Position numbers and translations under genes: made by a program | Assembly (NCBI GenBank): GCA_903813345.2 | Contig: CAIIXF020000007.1 | Coordinates: forward strand, 67,730 to 131,729 | Origin: Owenia fusiformis | Taxonomy: Eukaryota; Annelida; Polychaeta; Sabellida; Oweniidae | Direction: 5' to 3' | Length of the DNA stretch: 64,000 bases | In this document: positions 48,712 through 59,600 of the stretch, piece after piece | Position numbering within the stretch: position 1 is the stretch's first letter | How the letters are laid out: each line of letters opens with the position of its first letter | The notes under the pieces: model-generated | The model's database searches: none | Told to the model about the DNA's origin: nothing | Seen by the model: only the letters and a program-made list of their open reading frames with translations

Positions 48712-50475
48712 CACTAGGAACCCTTGAAATGCGGTTGGTGATTCATAATTCTATGACACTACTGTAGGTGCTCTGGAAGGGTTTTGTCCTCTCGTAAGAC
48801 ACTTGCTGTCATGGGCTGTCAAGATGCTTGGAGCCATGCAAAGTCTGAACATTGGTAAGGATATCACTCAAATAGCCAAGAGGAATGCTATTAAACAATT
48901 GACTAAAATTACAGAATTAGTGTGCATTGAATAGGATCATACTGCATATTCATTTTGTGTAGAAGTTATGATACATGGGCAATATACATGGTCTACACAG
49001 TCTATTTCATAGCCCTGAGAACTTGAGGTAATCCTTCCATTCATTACCATGGGCCAAAAACCTTATAGAACACTTTTTGGGCCCCCAAAAATCTCATATG
49101 TTACAAATGAAACCCCACATTTATTTGTGAATGTGCCGTTTTGAAAAAAATAAGTATTTTGCAACAGTGTTTTGATACTCAAATACAAACAGGGTTGTTG
49201 CTATGTTGTATTTAGTTGTAATACAATATGGTTGTTTGCTTCTTATTGTATGTTATGAATCAGAAAGGTATCAACTAGGATCAAGTCCATACCATTTAAG
49301 CTATTTAACGTATAATAATCATGTGATACAATAATTAATGCATTTCAATGTTTTAGTAATTTCCTGTAAATGTTTATTTGTTATTTAGAATTAATCAAAC
49401 AATAAAATGTGAATTTTGTTTTAAAAACTCATTGTTAATAGTGTATATAATTGTAAATATATTTTCTAATGTCAGTGGATATTGTACATATTGTAAAAAC
49501 TTGTCTACATATCTTGTACAAATTCAATTAACTTAAAGAAACTAAAATGTACTGTATTATCATGATAATGTCTGAAATATAACACCAAATAAGTCTGAAT
49601 TTGTTTTTAAGGACAAGAAAGTACCATGAGACATTTTTGTCATTTGTTTTGAATTGGATTTTTTTGATACAGGTACATGTATCTGAATGCAGATTTGCAT
49701 TTTAATATTAAAATGAGTAACAATCGTGGAAATATCATGGTCACTTTACATTATAATTTTGTGTTCGAGCAATTAATCTTACAAATTGATAATTTTAGTA
49801 TAAACATATTTATCTGTAGTTCATGTTATACCAAACTGTATTGTTAAGTAAATAAAAACTTGAAATTTGATTTTATCGTCATACAATCTTATACTGTACA
49901 ATGCCATACTGTACTGTACCATACTGTACTGTACCTTATTGCTCTATAGTGTTCTCTACCATACTATACTGCAAGTGGGCAAATGTATTAGGCTAGTGGA
50001 TTTTGAGCTTCAATGTCTTATATTCTTTTTTGAGAACATATATGATTGTGATTAATAAAATGTATGGCCTAATGTTCACTGGATTCAAAACAATATATGC
50101 ACACTTAGCAAGATAAGTACTATGCAATGAGCAATGTCCCATGTAAAGTTTGAAAACATTGAAATGTTGTGCTAAAACTTTTTGTTAAGCCTAAAAATAT
50201 TTGGAATTGTTACAACTAGAATGCAGCTCAACAGATCATGAATATTTGTAAGGTTTTATTTATGAAAATGTTGAACATAAAAGTAATAATATGTAACAAA
50301 GGTGTCCCAAGGTATTTGGAACTTTTAAGATCCATATCAAGAAAGTGCAATTGTATTGCAAAATAAATGTAATATTAAAATGACCAACTTGTAATTGTTA
50401 TGTAATTGTAATTGTTATTGTGATATTGGCATTGCTTTAACCATATTTTGGGAGTACAATCATAATGCATTGTTA
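48712..50475 (+). other. MCC 3' UTR and downstream region
   Basis: There is no coding sequence after the MCC stop. Candidate polyadenylation signals AATAAA occur at 49401, 49851 and 50054; I cannot tell which is used. 49885-49980 is a low-complexity TACTGTACC-type stretch. AT content is high throughout, as in a typical invertebrate 3' UTR. Confidence 0.6.
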
Positions 50476-51644
50476 TCCCAATGAACGAAGTTCGTTAGGG
50501 ATATAGTGAAGCCCTCCGTCCGTCCGTCTGTCCGTCTGTCTGAATCCATGCAGGGAAGGGGAGTGTTTCCATGGACTAGAACGTTAAACCCACCTATGCC
50601 CAGTCACAAGCCTGAGGAACCTGCTTTTATATCTAATGTGGATTTTTATCTTACCAATCATGACTTAAATATTAATATGGGTATTTCCTATAATTAATAT
50701 ATACTGGATTTTAACTTACCAAATATGACTTCAATATTAATATGGGTTTAAACCTATAATGTATTAAATACTGGATATGACAAGTAAATAAAATCAATTA
50801 TAATCTACCTATATGATGTAGATATCCAAATGTTGGTCTGAATTTATCTTTGTGGAAAGATTGTATGCTTCAGTTGCTCTTTAACAAAACATGTGGGACA
50901 GTGAATCTATATATTACAAGATGTCCGTCAGTCCGTCAGTCAGTCAGTCAGTCAGTCCGTCTGTCTGTCCGGAAGATAACTCAAATACTAGTTGACAGAT
51001 TTTCTTCATATTGAGTGGAAAGATGTATATTGGTGAATAGTTTTACGCAAAAAAACAAGATGGCCGCCGCTTTAAAAATGACGGGACTTTTTCGCAAAAG
51101 TCATAAATTTTTCATTCTAAACCAAAGTAATTAATATTATTATTTGAAATCTTGGTAGTGTATTCACAACATTTATCTATTTCACATATATTCTGTGTTT
51201 TTCATCCTGACCCCCAGGGGCCATGTATGGGGGGACAGGAAAACAGAAATTTTCGCTAATTTTTAGATCTTTCTGAAGTATAGCTTCATTATACTCAAAT
51301 GAAAGGCAATTAAGAGTAGATTGCAAATATTGTATCTTTTTTCTGATTCAAGCCTCGTAAAATTCAAAATGGCCGTCTAATGTACGATTTCGCAATAGTT
51401 TTTCGATCCCTTCAAAGTATGGCTATATTATACTCAAATTGAAGGAATTTTGGAGTAGATCACAATTATGGTATTATTTTTCAGATTTGTACCTCAGAAA
51501 ATTCAAAATGGCTGCTTTGCAGGAATTCGCAATTCTAAAATCTAATTTTTTCATTTTCAACCAAAGTAATGAGTATAATTGGAATTTGGTAATTGATATT
51601 TTGTTCGTTGGGATTTGCTACTCCGCGGAGTTGCCGTTATCTAG
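50476..51644 (+). mobile_element. pearl/HINE-like nonautonomous element, complete
   Basis: Starts A|TCCCAATGAACGAAGTTCG with a (CCGT/CTGT)n microsatellite at 50517-50545; a second GTCA/GTCC tract lies at 50925-50970. The 3' end has GTTCGTTGGGAT, then the hairpin GCTACTCCGCGGAGTTGC (51617-51634), then CTAG|T at 51641. The hairpin plus CTRR ending is a Helitron-type terminus. Open frames inside are not recognised. Confidence 0.75.
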
Positions 51645-51977
51645 TTTACACATTGGGCAACATTTAAAACTCAAAATCCTTTTCAGCAGAACCTAAATTT
51701 CTATTTAAGGCAGTAATATAACATATCAATTCTTATTTAAGAATGGAAATTGAAAACTTCTGAAAATTTGAAAATTGAAAATTTTCCAGGCCATATTATA
51801 TGTAGTTCCAAATGCTGTCCTGGATGCACTCTTTCAGCTTGAGATATTTTATGCTATCTTGTGCTTGTCTTGTTTATATTCAATGTTCATGTGCTTCTCT
51901 GATGAAGCTTCTGAGTAGGTGAGTCTAGTGTCAGTTATAAGAATGGCATCTTTGCTTATGAAATAGCTTGGACTGAA
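51645..51977. other. gap between HINE element and RPTP-like stop codon
   Basis: Probably the 3' UTR of the - strand RPTP-like gene. No clear AATAAA on the - strand was seen within it. Confidence 0.45.
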
Positions 51978-52028
51978 TCAGTTGAATTCTATCTCTGCTG
52001 TGGCTTTGTAGAAGTATTTATACTGACC
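51978..52028 (-). CDS. RPTP-like exon 4: C-terminal 16 residues
   Basis: Acceptor TCTATTTTCCAG, then GQYKYFYKATAEIEFN and TGA. It joins in phase 0 to ...IPQLHLYW and restores the canonical PTP ending (Q/EQYxFxYxA). Too short to be found by open-frame length; support is the splice site, phase and motif together. Confidence 0.8.
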   Translation of the reverse strand, partial: GQYKYFYKATAEIEFN

Positions 52029-55000
52029 CTGGAAAATAGAACATAAATTGTCACAATTGCAATTTGACGCCCTTCCAAATGAACAAACATTTGATTGATA
52101 TATACATTTATGTTTAAACATATGTGTTTATGCGTATTAAACATGTAAGGAATACTGTGTACTATATTTACATAATATGTGTTTGGTTGGTGAGAATCTG
52201 GGTGAACTTGTGTTTTGGATATAGTTAATGTATGTATTCTCTCAGCTAAATACTATTCTAGTAAGGCAGCAACAAAACTTGTCTTATTAAAAATCGGAGA
52301 ATTGCTAGGCTAACTGAAGAAGTATAATTGTGTACATACCCAATATAAATGTAGTTGGGGTATACTTTGCTTCATGATCATGTTGGCGATGTATATACTG
52401 GTTTGGTCATGGTGCTTAAGTCTCTGGTATATTGACAGCATCCCTACCACCAGTGCAGCCCTGTCTAACCCCAAAATAGTGTTGATCATTACAGGATATG
52501 GACTATTCCGAGTCTTGTTATCAACAATCTGGATAAGATTTAAAATTGTTTGTATTGGTGGGCATTTATTGTTGGCTGACCAGTTGTCTGTTTTGATCAA
52601 CAAGATTTGTTTCATTGTTGGGTTCTCCATTGTTCTGATTTTCATATTCCATGTTTTGATATTCCAATTTGATAGCTTGGTGTTTCTGATGTATTTCACT
52701 GTATATATCCCATGGTTTAATGTCTTTTTATTCACTCCTTCAAGCTCAGCCACCTCATCTTCAAATGTGTCATCTAAGAGAATGATACATTTTGTTTCAG
52801 CTTCATAGCTCAGTTCAATGATGTTCTCCATGAAGTCCTTCTGTGTTATAGCAAATTGTTTGTAGTTACAATGGCTGTTCATGTATTCAAGGTCATTGAC
52901 AGGGTTGTCAACATGTGGAGTCCCATACATAGAATCAACATGTGGTGTCCCATATATGAAATCATACTGTTTTCTCATGTGAGATATACCTGTTTCTGGA
53001 TGATTGGCAGTTATGTTCTTAATACTGGCTTTCATTTTTAAACGTGGCAGGTGAGTATAACCCATTCTGAAGATCTCTATAATGGCTTGGTATATAAAAA
53101 CATATTGCTTGTTTGTCTTAACATAATATTGATTGAATGTTCTAAGTTTTTGTACACATTTTGGTACATTTATTTTGCCAGTCTTTTGCCCTTGTTCACG
53201 GAGTAAGACTAGTGCCCAAAACATGCCTGTTCTTCCTACTCCATCCAATGACTCAACAACTATAGGTGCATCTGATATTGCCCCTCTCATTACTAACGAT
53301 ATGAATTCTATAAATGCAAATGTTTCTTCTGGAATCCCTCCCTTTGTCCATGTATTGTACTGCCACTGTGTCAATTGCCTTGTTTCTTGAGATCTCTCAC
53401 AATAGACCACAAATGTTCTTTTTGTGAAATCAGCAAATTGATTTTCAGATGTCAGGTTTACCCTGAAAGTATTGTATGAAACTGTTTCCTTGAAATCTTC
53501 AAATGGGTTATCATCAAGAGATACTAATGTTTCCACCTCTTGTTCATATAGCATTGTCCAGAACAGTTCCATGGTATTTGGCATTGCTATTACAGTTAAT
53601 ATCCCCTCGCAATTGGATCGTTTTATCTCAACATGTGTTGCATTAATATAATCATAGTGGGGATCATTGGTATCACCAACTTTTACCCTATGGCCATCAA
53701 AGGGAAGAAATCTACTCCCAAATGGATTCTTATCTATATTTTCTGGTATTGAAGCAACAATACTTGTATCACTAATATTTTGAATGGTATCTATCTTCAG
53801 CTGTGCAAATTCTGCGGTTAATTGTTTCATATGGTCATTTTCCTTCTCGGTTTCTAAATCTGCAATATTGATACCATTTGAAAGTGATTTCTTTTTTTGT
53901 AATCGTTGCCGACTTTTATGAGCCTCATTGTGAATATAGAGATTTTCTGATGGATCATTCACAATGGTTTTATGTTTTAGGATTCCTTCCATCTTCTGTC
54001 TCACTTTATCAGTGGTAAGTGTTAATTCAGCAACAGATTTCAATGTGTATCTTGATTCAAGCATTGAATCCGCAATAAGTGAGTTATTCTTGTTGTCAGA
54101 TTCAGATTTTTTGAACTTATATTTCCTCAGCATCACAACAACAATGATAGTGATAATGATGAGGATGATAACACCTGTAGAAGCACTGACAGCAATGATC
54201 ACCACTGTGTTTGAGTCATCATCTTCATGGACAACATATGGCTTCTCATTACTCTCACTCGTGGTTACTTCAACTGGGTCGCAAAATGTGATCTTTTCAC
54301 TATTATCCAGTCTGCTGATAACCCCAAAGTGAACATTATATGGAGTGTCTGGTTGCAGTGGAGCATTGAAGTAGCCATTATAGAGAGCAAGGTCACCAAT
54401 GATAAACTTAGCAGGCAGTTGAAGCTGTATAAAAAGGATTTCAGCAGTGATGTAGTGATTCAGGTCTAGTCGTTCAGCCTCTGTGTAGTTCACCAGTGTG
54501 TCCTCACTGTTTGTACTTACAAAATTGGAGTTTTTCCCATCTGGCTCCATTTTCTCTATAACAACTAAGAATCCACTCAACGGACCTGTTGTCATAGACC
54601 CAACTGGCTCCAAAGACATTGTAAAGTTAGTTTCAAATATCTCATCAGATAGTATACGAGGGATGGGTGGGGCTGGAGGTTTCTCTATATCTGTCCATAC
54701 TTCAATTGATTTTGCATTACCAGAGCCATAGCGATTCCCTGCAGTGACACTGATCTCATAGAGGGCAGCATGGTAGAGGTTGTCTATTGTGTGACTCGTC
54801 TTACTACCATTTGTTAATGTTGTGTTTGGATCTTGACTTATGGGGAATGTTGACTGTTTCAGAGAACACGTTATCTGGAACACAGATATTGAATGATGCA
54901 ATTCATTTTGAGATGAATGTCATTCCTTATTTTTGACTTCCCATACAAATAAAAAAAAATCAAAATCAAGACCTAACATTAAAAGTATTGAAGACAAACA

Positions 55001-55680
55001 ACCCAAAAAAGGTATCACCAGAGTATTGAATTAATAGTTAACTGTGTCATAAACAATACATGGGTTGATTAGTAGATTTCAATTCAATGTAGAATTTTAA
55101 TTCCAAAATATTCAAATATCTCTCAAGTATCCATTTACCCTGTAGAACAAAACATCATCTGTTGTGATACTCCAAGCTACTGTGATGGTGGAGACAGTCC
55201 TTGCCTCTCTCTGCAGGTTAAACACAGATGGTAATTCTCCCTTGGATAGGACCTCTGCTTCAGTCGTTGATGCTTTTGTTGGTTGAGTAGTGGAAATTTG
55301 TGATAGGACTGGCTGTGACAATATGGCTGAAATAAAACACAAGGACCCACCAATAGATACAAACAATCAAAATAGATCATAAACAAGGCATGGAGTAATT
55401 AGCAGATTTCAGATCAATGTAGAATATTAATTTCAAAATATCCATATATCCCTCAATCATCTATCAACCTTTGTGAAACAAGACATCATCTGTTGTTATG
55501 CTTCAAGAGACATGATAAGTACTAGATATAGCAAATAAGCTCAACAGATGTGTTTGTATTGGTAAATTGGTAAAACTTGTTTTTATCTAAACATCATGGT
55601 CATATCATTGTCCACCTCATAACATATAACTTACCTAAAATAATTATTGTCGGCAGCATATATCTCAAAATTACATCCAT
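51978..55680 (-). CDS. receptor-type tyrosine-protein phosphatase-like, both PTP domains catalytically dead
   Basis: Four GT-AG exons join into 939 residues. Residues 1-20 form a signal peptide (MDVILRYMLPTIIIL). A Thr-rich stretch follows, then an FN3 domain (TVSTITVAWSI..., YEISVTAGNRYGSG) and a second FN3-like juxtamembrane region containing GDLALYNGYFNAPLQPDTPY, typical of RPTPs. The membrane segment is at 300-326 (VVIIAVSASTGVIILIIITI), with a basic stop-transfer RKYKFKK. D1 starts near 460 (KNPFGSRFLPFDGHRV, DYINATHVE). Its WPD loop reads WTKGGIP and its P-loop ESLDGVGRTG, where active enzymes have WPDHGxP and HCSAGVGRTG. D2's P-loop equivalent reads NTILGLDR instead of HCxxxxxR. Catalytic Cys and Asp are therefore gone from both. 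Inferred role: a pseudophosphatase receptor acting by binding. Family known; exact orthology not determined. Confidence 0.93.
52340..54874 (-). CDS. RPTP-like exon 3: rest of ectodomain, TM, D1 and most of D2
   Basis: A single 2,535 bp exon (845 codons, phase 0/0) between acceptor ATCTGTGTTCCAG and donor GTATGT. It holds the end of FN3, the juxtamembrane domain, the membrane span, a 130-residue linker, D1 and D2. The linker between D1 and D2 carries a direct repeat (YGTPHVDSMYGTPHVD). Open reading continues 10 codons past the donor, but the D2 motif is completed only if exon 4 is spliced on. Animal RPTPs usually have many introns here. Confidence 0.93.
55139..55326 (-). CDS. RPTP-like exon 2: Thr-rich stalk and first half of FN3
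   Basis: Acceptor TTTTATTTCAG, donor GTAAAT; phase 1 in, phase 0 out. Encodes ILSQPVLSQISTTQPTKAST..., then FNLQREARTVSTITVAWSI up to VLFYR. FN3 strands A-C are recognisable (VAW, then YR continuing as ITCSL in the next exon). Confidence 0.88.
55635..55680 (-). CDS. RPTP-like exon 1: signal peptide
   Basis: Encodes MDVILRYMLPTIIIL plus the first base of the next codon, ending at donor GTAAGT. The hydrophobic run continues as AILSQPVL in the next exon. The ATG is in a purine-rich context (GCAAAATGG). The phase (1) fits exon 2. Confidence 0.85.
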
Positions 55681-56575
55681 TTTGCCTACAGGAAATAACT
55701 CAAGTTGTAGCCATCAATATCATGTTGTTCTGTCTGAATTCTCTGCTTTCCATTCATCTTATTGCTATGTTTGTTGTACATATGTGTTGAAAGTTGAGTC
55801 AACTCTTCCTATAATGCCATGGAGTATGCTTGTCAATATTTTTCTAATCTGTATTGTGTTATTTAACAATGCCTTTTGGACTAGATTTCTGCAATATTGC
55901 GGCATCAGGTATAACAATACAAATAATTCTGATTAAACCAGTTTATTTTGACAAAGATTTAGGCCAAAATATCCGTTTATTTCATTCAGGGGAAAGCAAG
56001 ATAATCTTACTTTAATAGTACATTGAATGAATTATTCTGAATGTAACTCAATAGATGGTTTTCCCAATCAAAGAGAAATTAATTTAAGCTGTATGAAAGT
56101 ACTATTGAGAAATTATTATATTGGAAAATGATTCAGAATGTTTATTTGACCGCAACACCTTCAATTGATAATGTATTCACATCAAACATGATTACATATT
56201 CTCCATAGTTTAGGTATGTGAGAGACCAACGCGTCACTATTAGCAATTGCCTCCAACCAATGATATATCCATATTTCTTATTGAGGGGTCCATGCTATAC
56301 TCCCTTAATCCAATAAGAATCAGGTTTGACAACCCTCGATCTAACCCCAAGTGAAAGGTTACAAAAGCAAATCTATTAATCTTGTTATGATCAAGGAAGT
56401 TATTAAAGAATCAGCATTTGAAAGTCTAGAGATTAAATTTAAATGTACAACTGACGCCCTCGTGCAGCATAGCTTTGTTGATAGTAGGCTTGGTGGACAG
56501 ATCACCATCGGGATCACACTGAAGGAGATCATCTAACTGTTGAAGCAGTGAAGGACCATTGTGCAAGAAGCAATA
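55681..56575. promoter_or_regulatory. head-to-head intergenic region, putative shared promoter
   Basis: 895 bp separate the start codons of the - strand RPTP-like gene and the + strand VWA/SRCR gene. I see no repeat insertion and no convincing TATA box placed for either gene. Open frames here (such as 56351-56536) show no recognisable domain. The assignment rests on arrangement only; 5' UTR introns cannot be excluded. Confidence 0.4.
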
Positions 56576-56648
56576 ATGGTAGCAATGAGACTGGCCTTAC
56601 TGGGCCTATGTGTAGGCATACTAGTGATGCCAATATATTCTCAAACTA
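56576..56648 (+). CDS. VWA/SRCR exon 1: signal peptide
   Basis: ATG with A at -3 and G at +4. Encodes MVAMRLALLGLCVGILVMPI then YSQ; donor GTAAGT in phase 1. A second in-frame ATG is three codons later. Confidence 0.85.
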
Positions 56649-59600
56649 GTAAGTTTTTACATAATATAGGTTCATATGTAGGCTTGAGGAAAATGCTATA
56701 ATGATGTAAGGCACACTTGTATTTTCTCATTAAGGTAAATGTACATAGAGGTGATATTCTAAATCATAATACGGCTTGCTTATTTTTAGCCTGAATTGAA
56801 TATGTTTACACATTGTTTTAACAGAATAATTATGTTTCAGCTTGCACTTCTAAACATGACTTAGTGTTTGTGATGGATGCTTCTGGTAGTTTAGGACTTG
56901 ACAATTTTGGCACAATTCGCTTCTTTGTTCGTAGCGTCATCCAAGAACTTGATATTGGCTCAGATGCGACTCAGGTTGCTCTGGTGACCTTTGGTGACAC
57001 TGGCGTTGTGGAGTTCTATCTAAACACTTATGATAACAAGGAGGATGTTTCCTCAGCGGTGGACAGACTAGAGTACTCTGGTGGGTCGACTGACACCCTC
57101 GGGGCCCTCAGTACAGTGCGTGCCCAGGTATTGACCAGTAACCGTGGTGATAGGGCTGATGTTCAAGATACCATTGTGATGATCACTGATGGGGCTTCGA
57201 AGACTGGAGATCCAACTGAAATTGCTAATTTGCTGCGATCAGAGCAAGATGCCATTGTATACACTATTGGTATGTATCACCAGAATACATTCAAGACCAA
57301 ATAATTAAAGAAAACCTTGTACAAGTGTTATTTCTCAACCCTTGATCTGACAAAATCAACTCTAATTATCTCCTTTAAATTGCTTTGTATATAAAAGTTT
57401 TATATAAATGTATTTCATTCTTATTTCAAGGTATTGGAACTAGTGAGCTGAACCCAGAGGAGTTGGTTGCTATAGCTAATGCAGGCTCGCCTAGTGGAGG
57501 GGGCTCTCTAGACTCATACAGTATCATTGTGGATGATTTTTCCAAACTTAATCCTCTTGCAACTGATGTCTCTTCACAGATTTGTCTTTCTCAACCACGT
57601 ATGTATAGCTTTCATTACTGGTCTTGCCTAAGCAAACATATGGTGGGTGTTAAGGGGTTAAAAGAAAATTAGTCATGACATATCTTTTTGTTGGTTTTAA
57701 GATTAATCTCAAGTTGCATGGCCTTTTGTAAAGGGGTTGAAGTAAAACAGTAAGATCAAGAAAACTCAAACAATTTTTGTCAGAATGAGGGATCTGATAA
57801 CTTTTTTGGTTTAGGTGGGTGCAATAACTAATTTAAAATGACATTTGAGAGAACAAATAAGTGATATAAGTTATGATTAAATTAACATAAATGGTATATA
57901 TCTTAAGTATATTTCTTAGTACAAATGACTTATTCAAAAAATCTTGCTTAGATAATGGTTTGAAATGTGTCTTGCTCAAATGGATACTTAAGATAATCTA
58001 CTTAAGACTTTAACTTCTTGAGAGTTTGATTTGCAATGTTAGTAATAATATGAGATTGAGTAAACTCACTATCCTTGAGAAGGACTTTTCCAATTCATTC
58101 TTTCTTTCAGCTTGTGAAACATTAACAGACATTGTGTTCATGATTGATGGTTCTGGCAGTATGGGTGCTGAAAACTTCACACGTGTACTTGACTTCGTCT
58201 CTAGCATTGTCAATGGTTTCAACATTGGCAACGAAGCTACCATGGTTGGTGCTTTGACCTTCAGCAGTGGTGCAGAGGTCAACTTCCAACTGATTCAGCA
58301 TTCAACTAAATCTGCACTCCTGACCGCTATAGCAGCTATTGAGTACCCTGGGGCATCAACAGACACTATAGCTGCCTTCGAAGCAGTGCGTGGTATGTTC
58401 ACAGCTGAAAATGGGGATCGTTCAGGTGTGCCAAACTTTGCAGTGATTATTACAGATGGAGCCTCTAAGACAGGGGACCCCACAGAAGAAGCTACAGCAA
58501 CAAAGGATGATGACATCACTGTAATGGCCATTGGTGAGCATGCAAAATAATGCCAAATAAAGTAATAAACCCTTAAGAAAGTAAAAATGAAAACATCTGA
58601 AAATTTAGCAATTAGTTCCCCATAGAGCAAGCCAGAAGATTTGAAAAGCTTTCTAAGTCAATTGTGAGTTTCATGCATAACTGAATACATGGCATATGAT
58701 TTCTCTTGTGTAAAAGGCAACAAGATTGTCAATGTGAATTTTAAAGCAGGCCTGCCCCCCTCCTTTTTGGGTCAGGTCTTTTAGGGGCCAGATAGTGGGT
58801 CTTTTTGGGCATAATTAGGCCTTTTAAGGCTTTTTTTTAAATTGTAGGCCAAATTATCATGAAAATTTGGGTTTTAGGGGCCCAATTTTTTTTTCATAAC
58901 TCAAATGTGGTCACACCCCCCCCCCCCTTTTTTGGTTCCTGGATCCGCCCCTGCTGATCATAGTCTTCCAATTGTAGGTATTAGAACAGAGGAACTGAAT
59001 GAAGAGGAGCTAACAACTATGGCCAGTAATCCCAAGTCAAAGTATGCACTATTAGCAGAAAATTTTGCAGATTTGACAGTTATTGGGCCAACTGTGAAAA
59101 ATGAGTTATGCAACAGTGGAGGTTTGTACTACACTTAATAAGGCAATGTGTAATGTTAAAATGGGTTCATTTAAATACTCGATCATAAAGACTCTAATTG
59201 CCTAATTTCTGATCCTAAAGTTCTGTACATGAAAATTGAAAGACATTCAGGATAACCTGTAACTTTTTGTATCATAGAAATTATTTTCTGTGAATATTAG
59301 CGGTTGAGAAATTCTTCACACACTAAATCATTGCTTCCATTCAAGTCGGAATCAATTCAGTTCTTTGCCACTGTTAAATGTTTGATTTCATTATTTTCAA
59401 ATAATGAATGTTATGAATATGTCAGGCTGTGAGGCATCCTATCGAATCACCCCCTATGATAGTAAGATCCCTGGGGTGGGCAGACCTGAAGTGAGAGTGA
59501 ATGGACAATGGAAGGCTATATGTGATGACCAGTGGGATGACCTTGATGCTAAAGTCATATGTTCATGTCTCTACCCAGACTCTGAGTAAGTGTAACAATT

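Noticed and set aside
52374-54731. Several + strand open frames opposite the RPTP-like exon
   Set aside because: They are the antisense of a coding exon with clear domain motifs on the - strand; no motif is recognisable in them.
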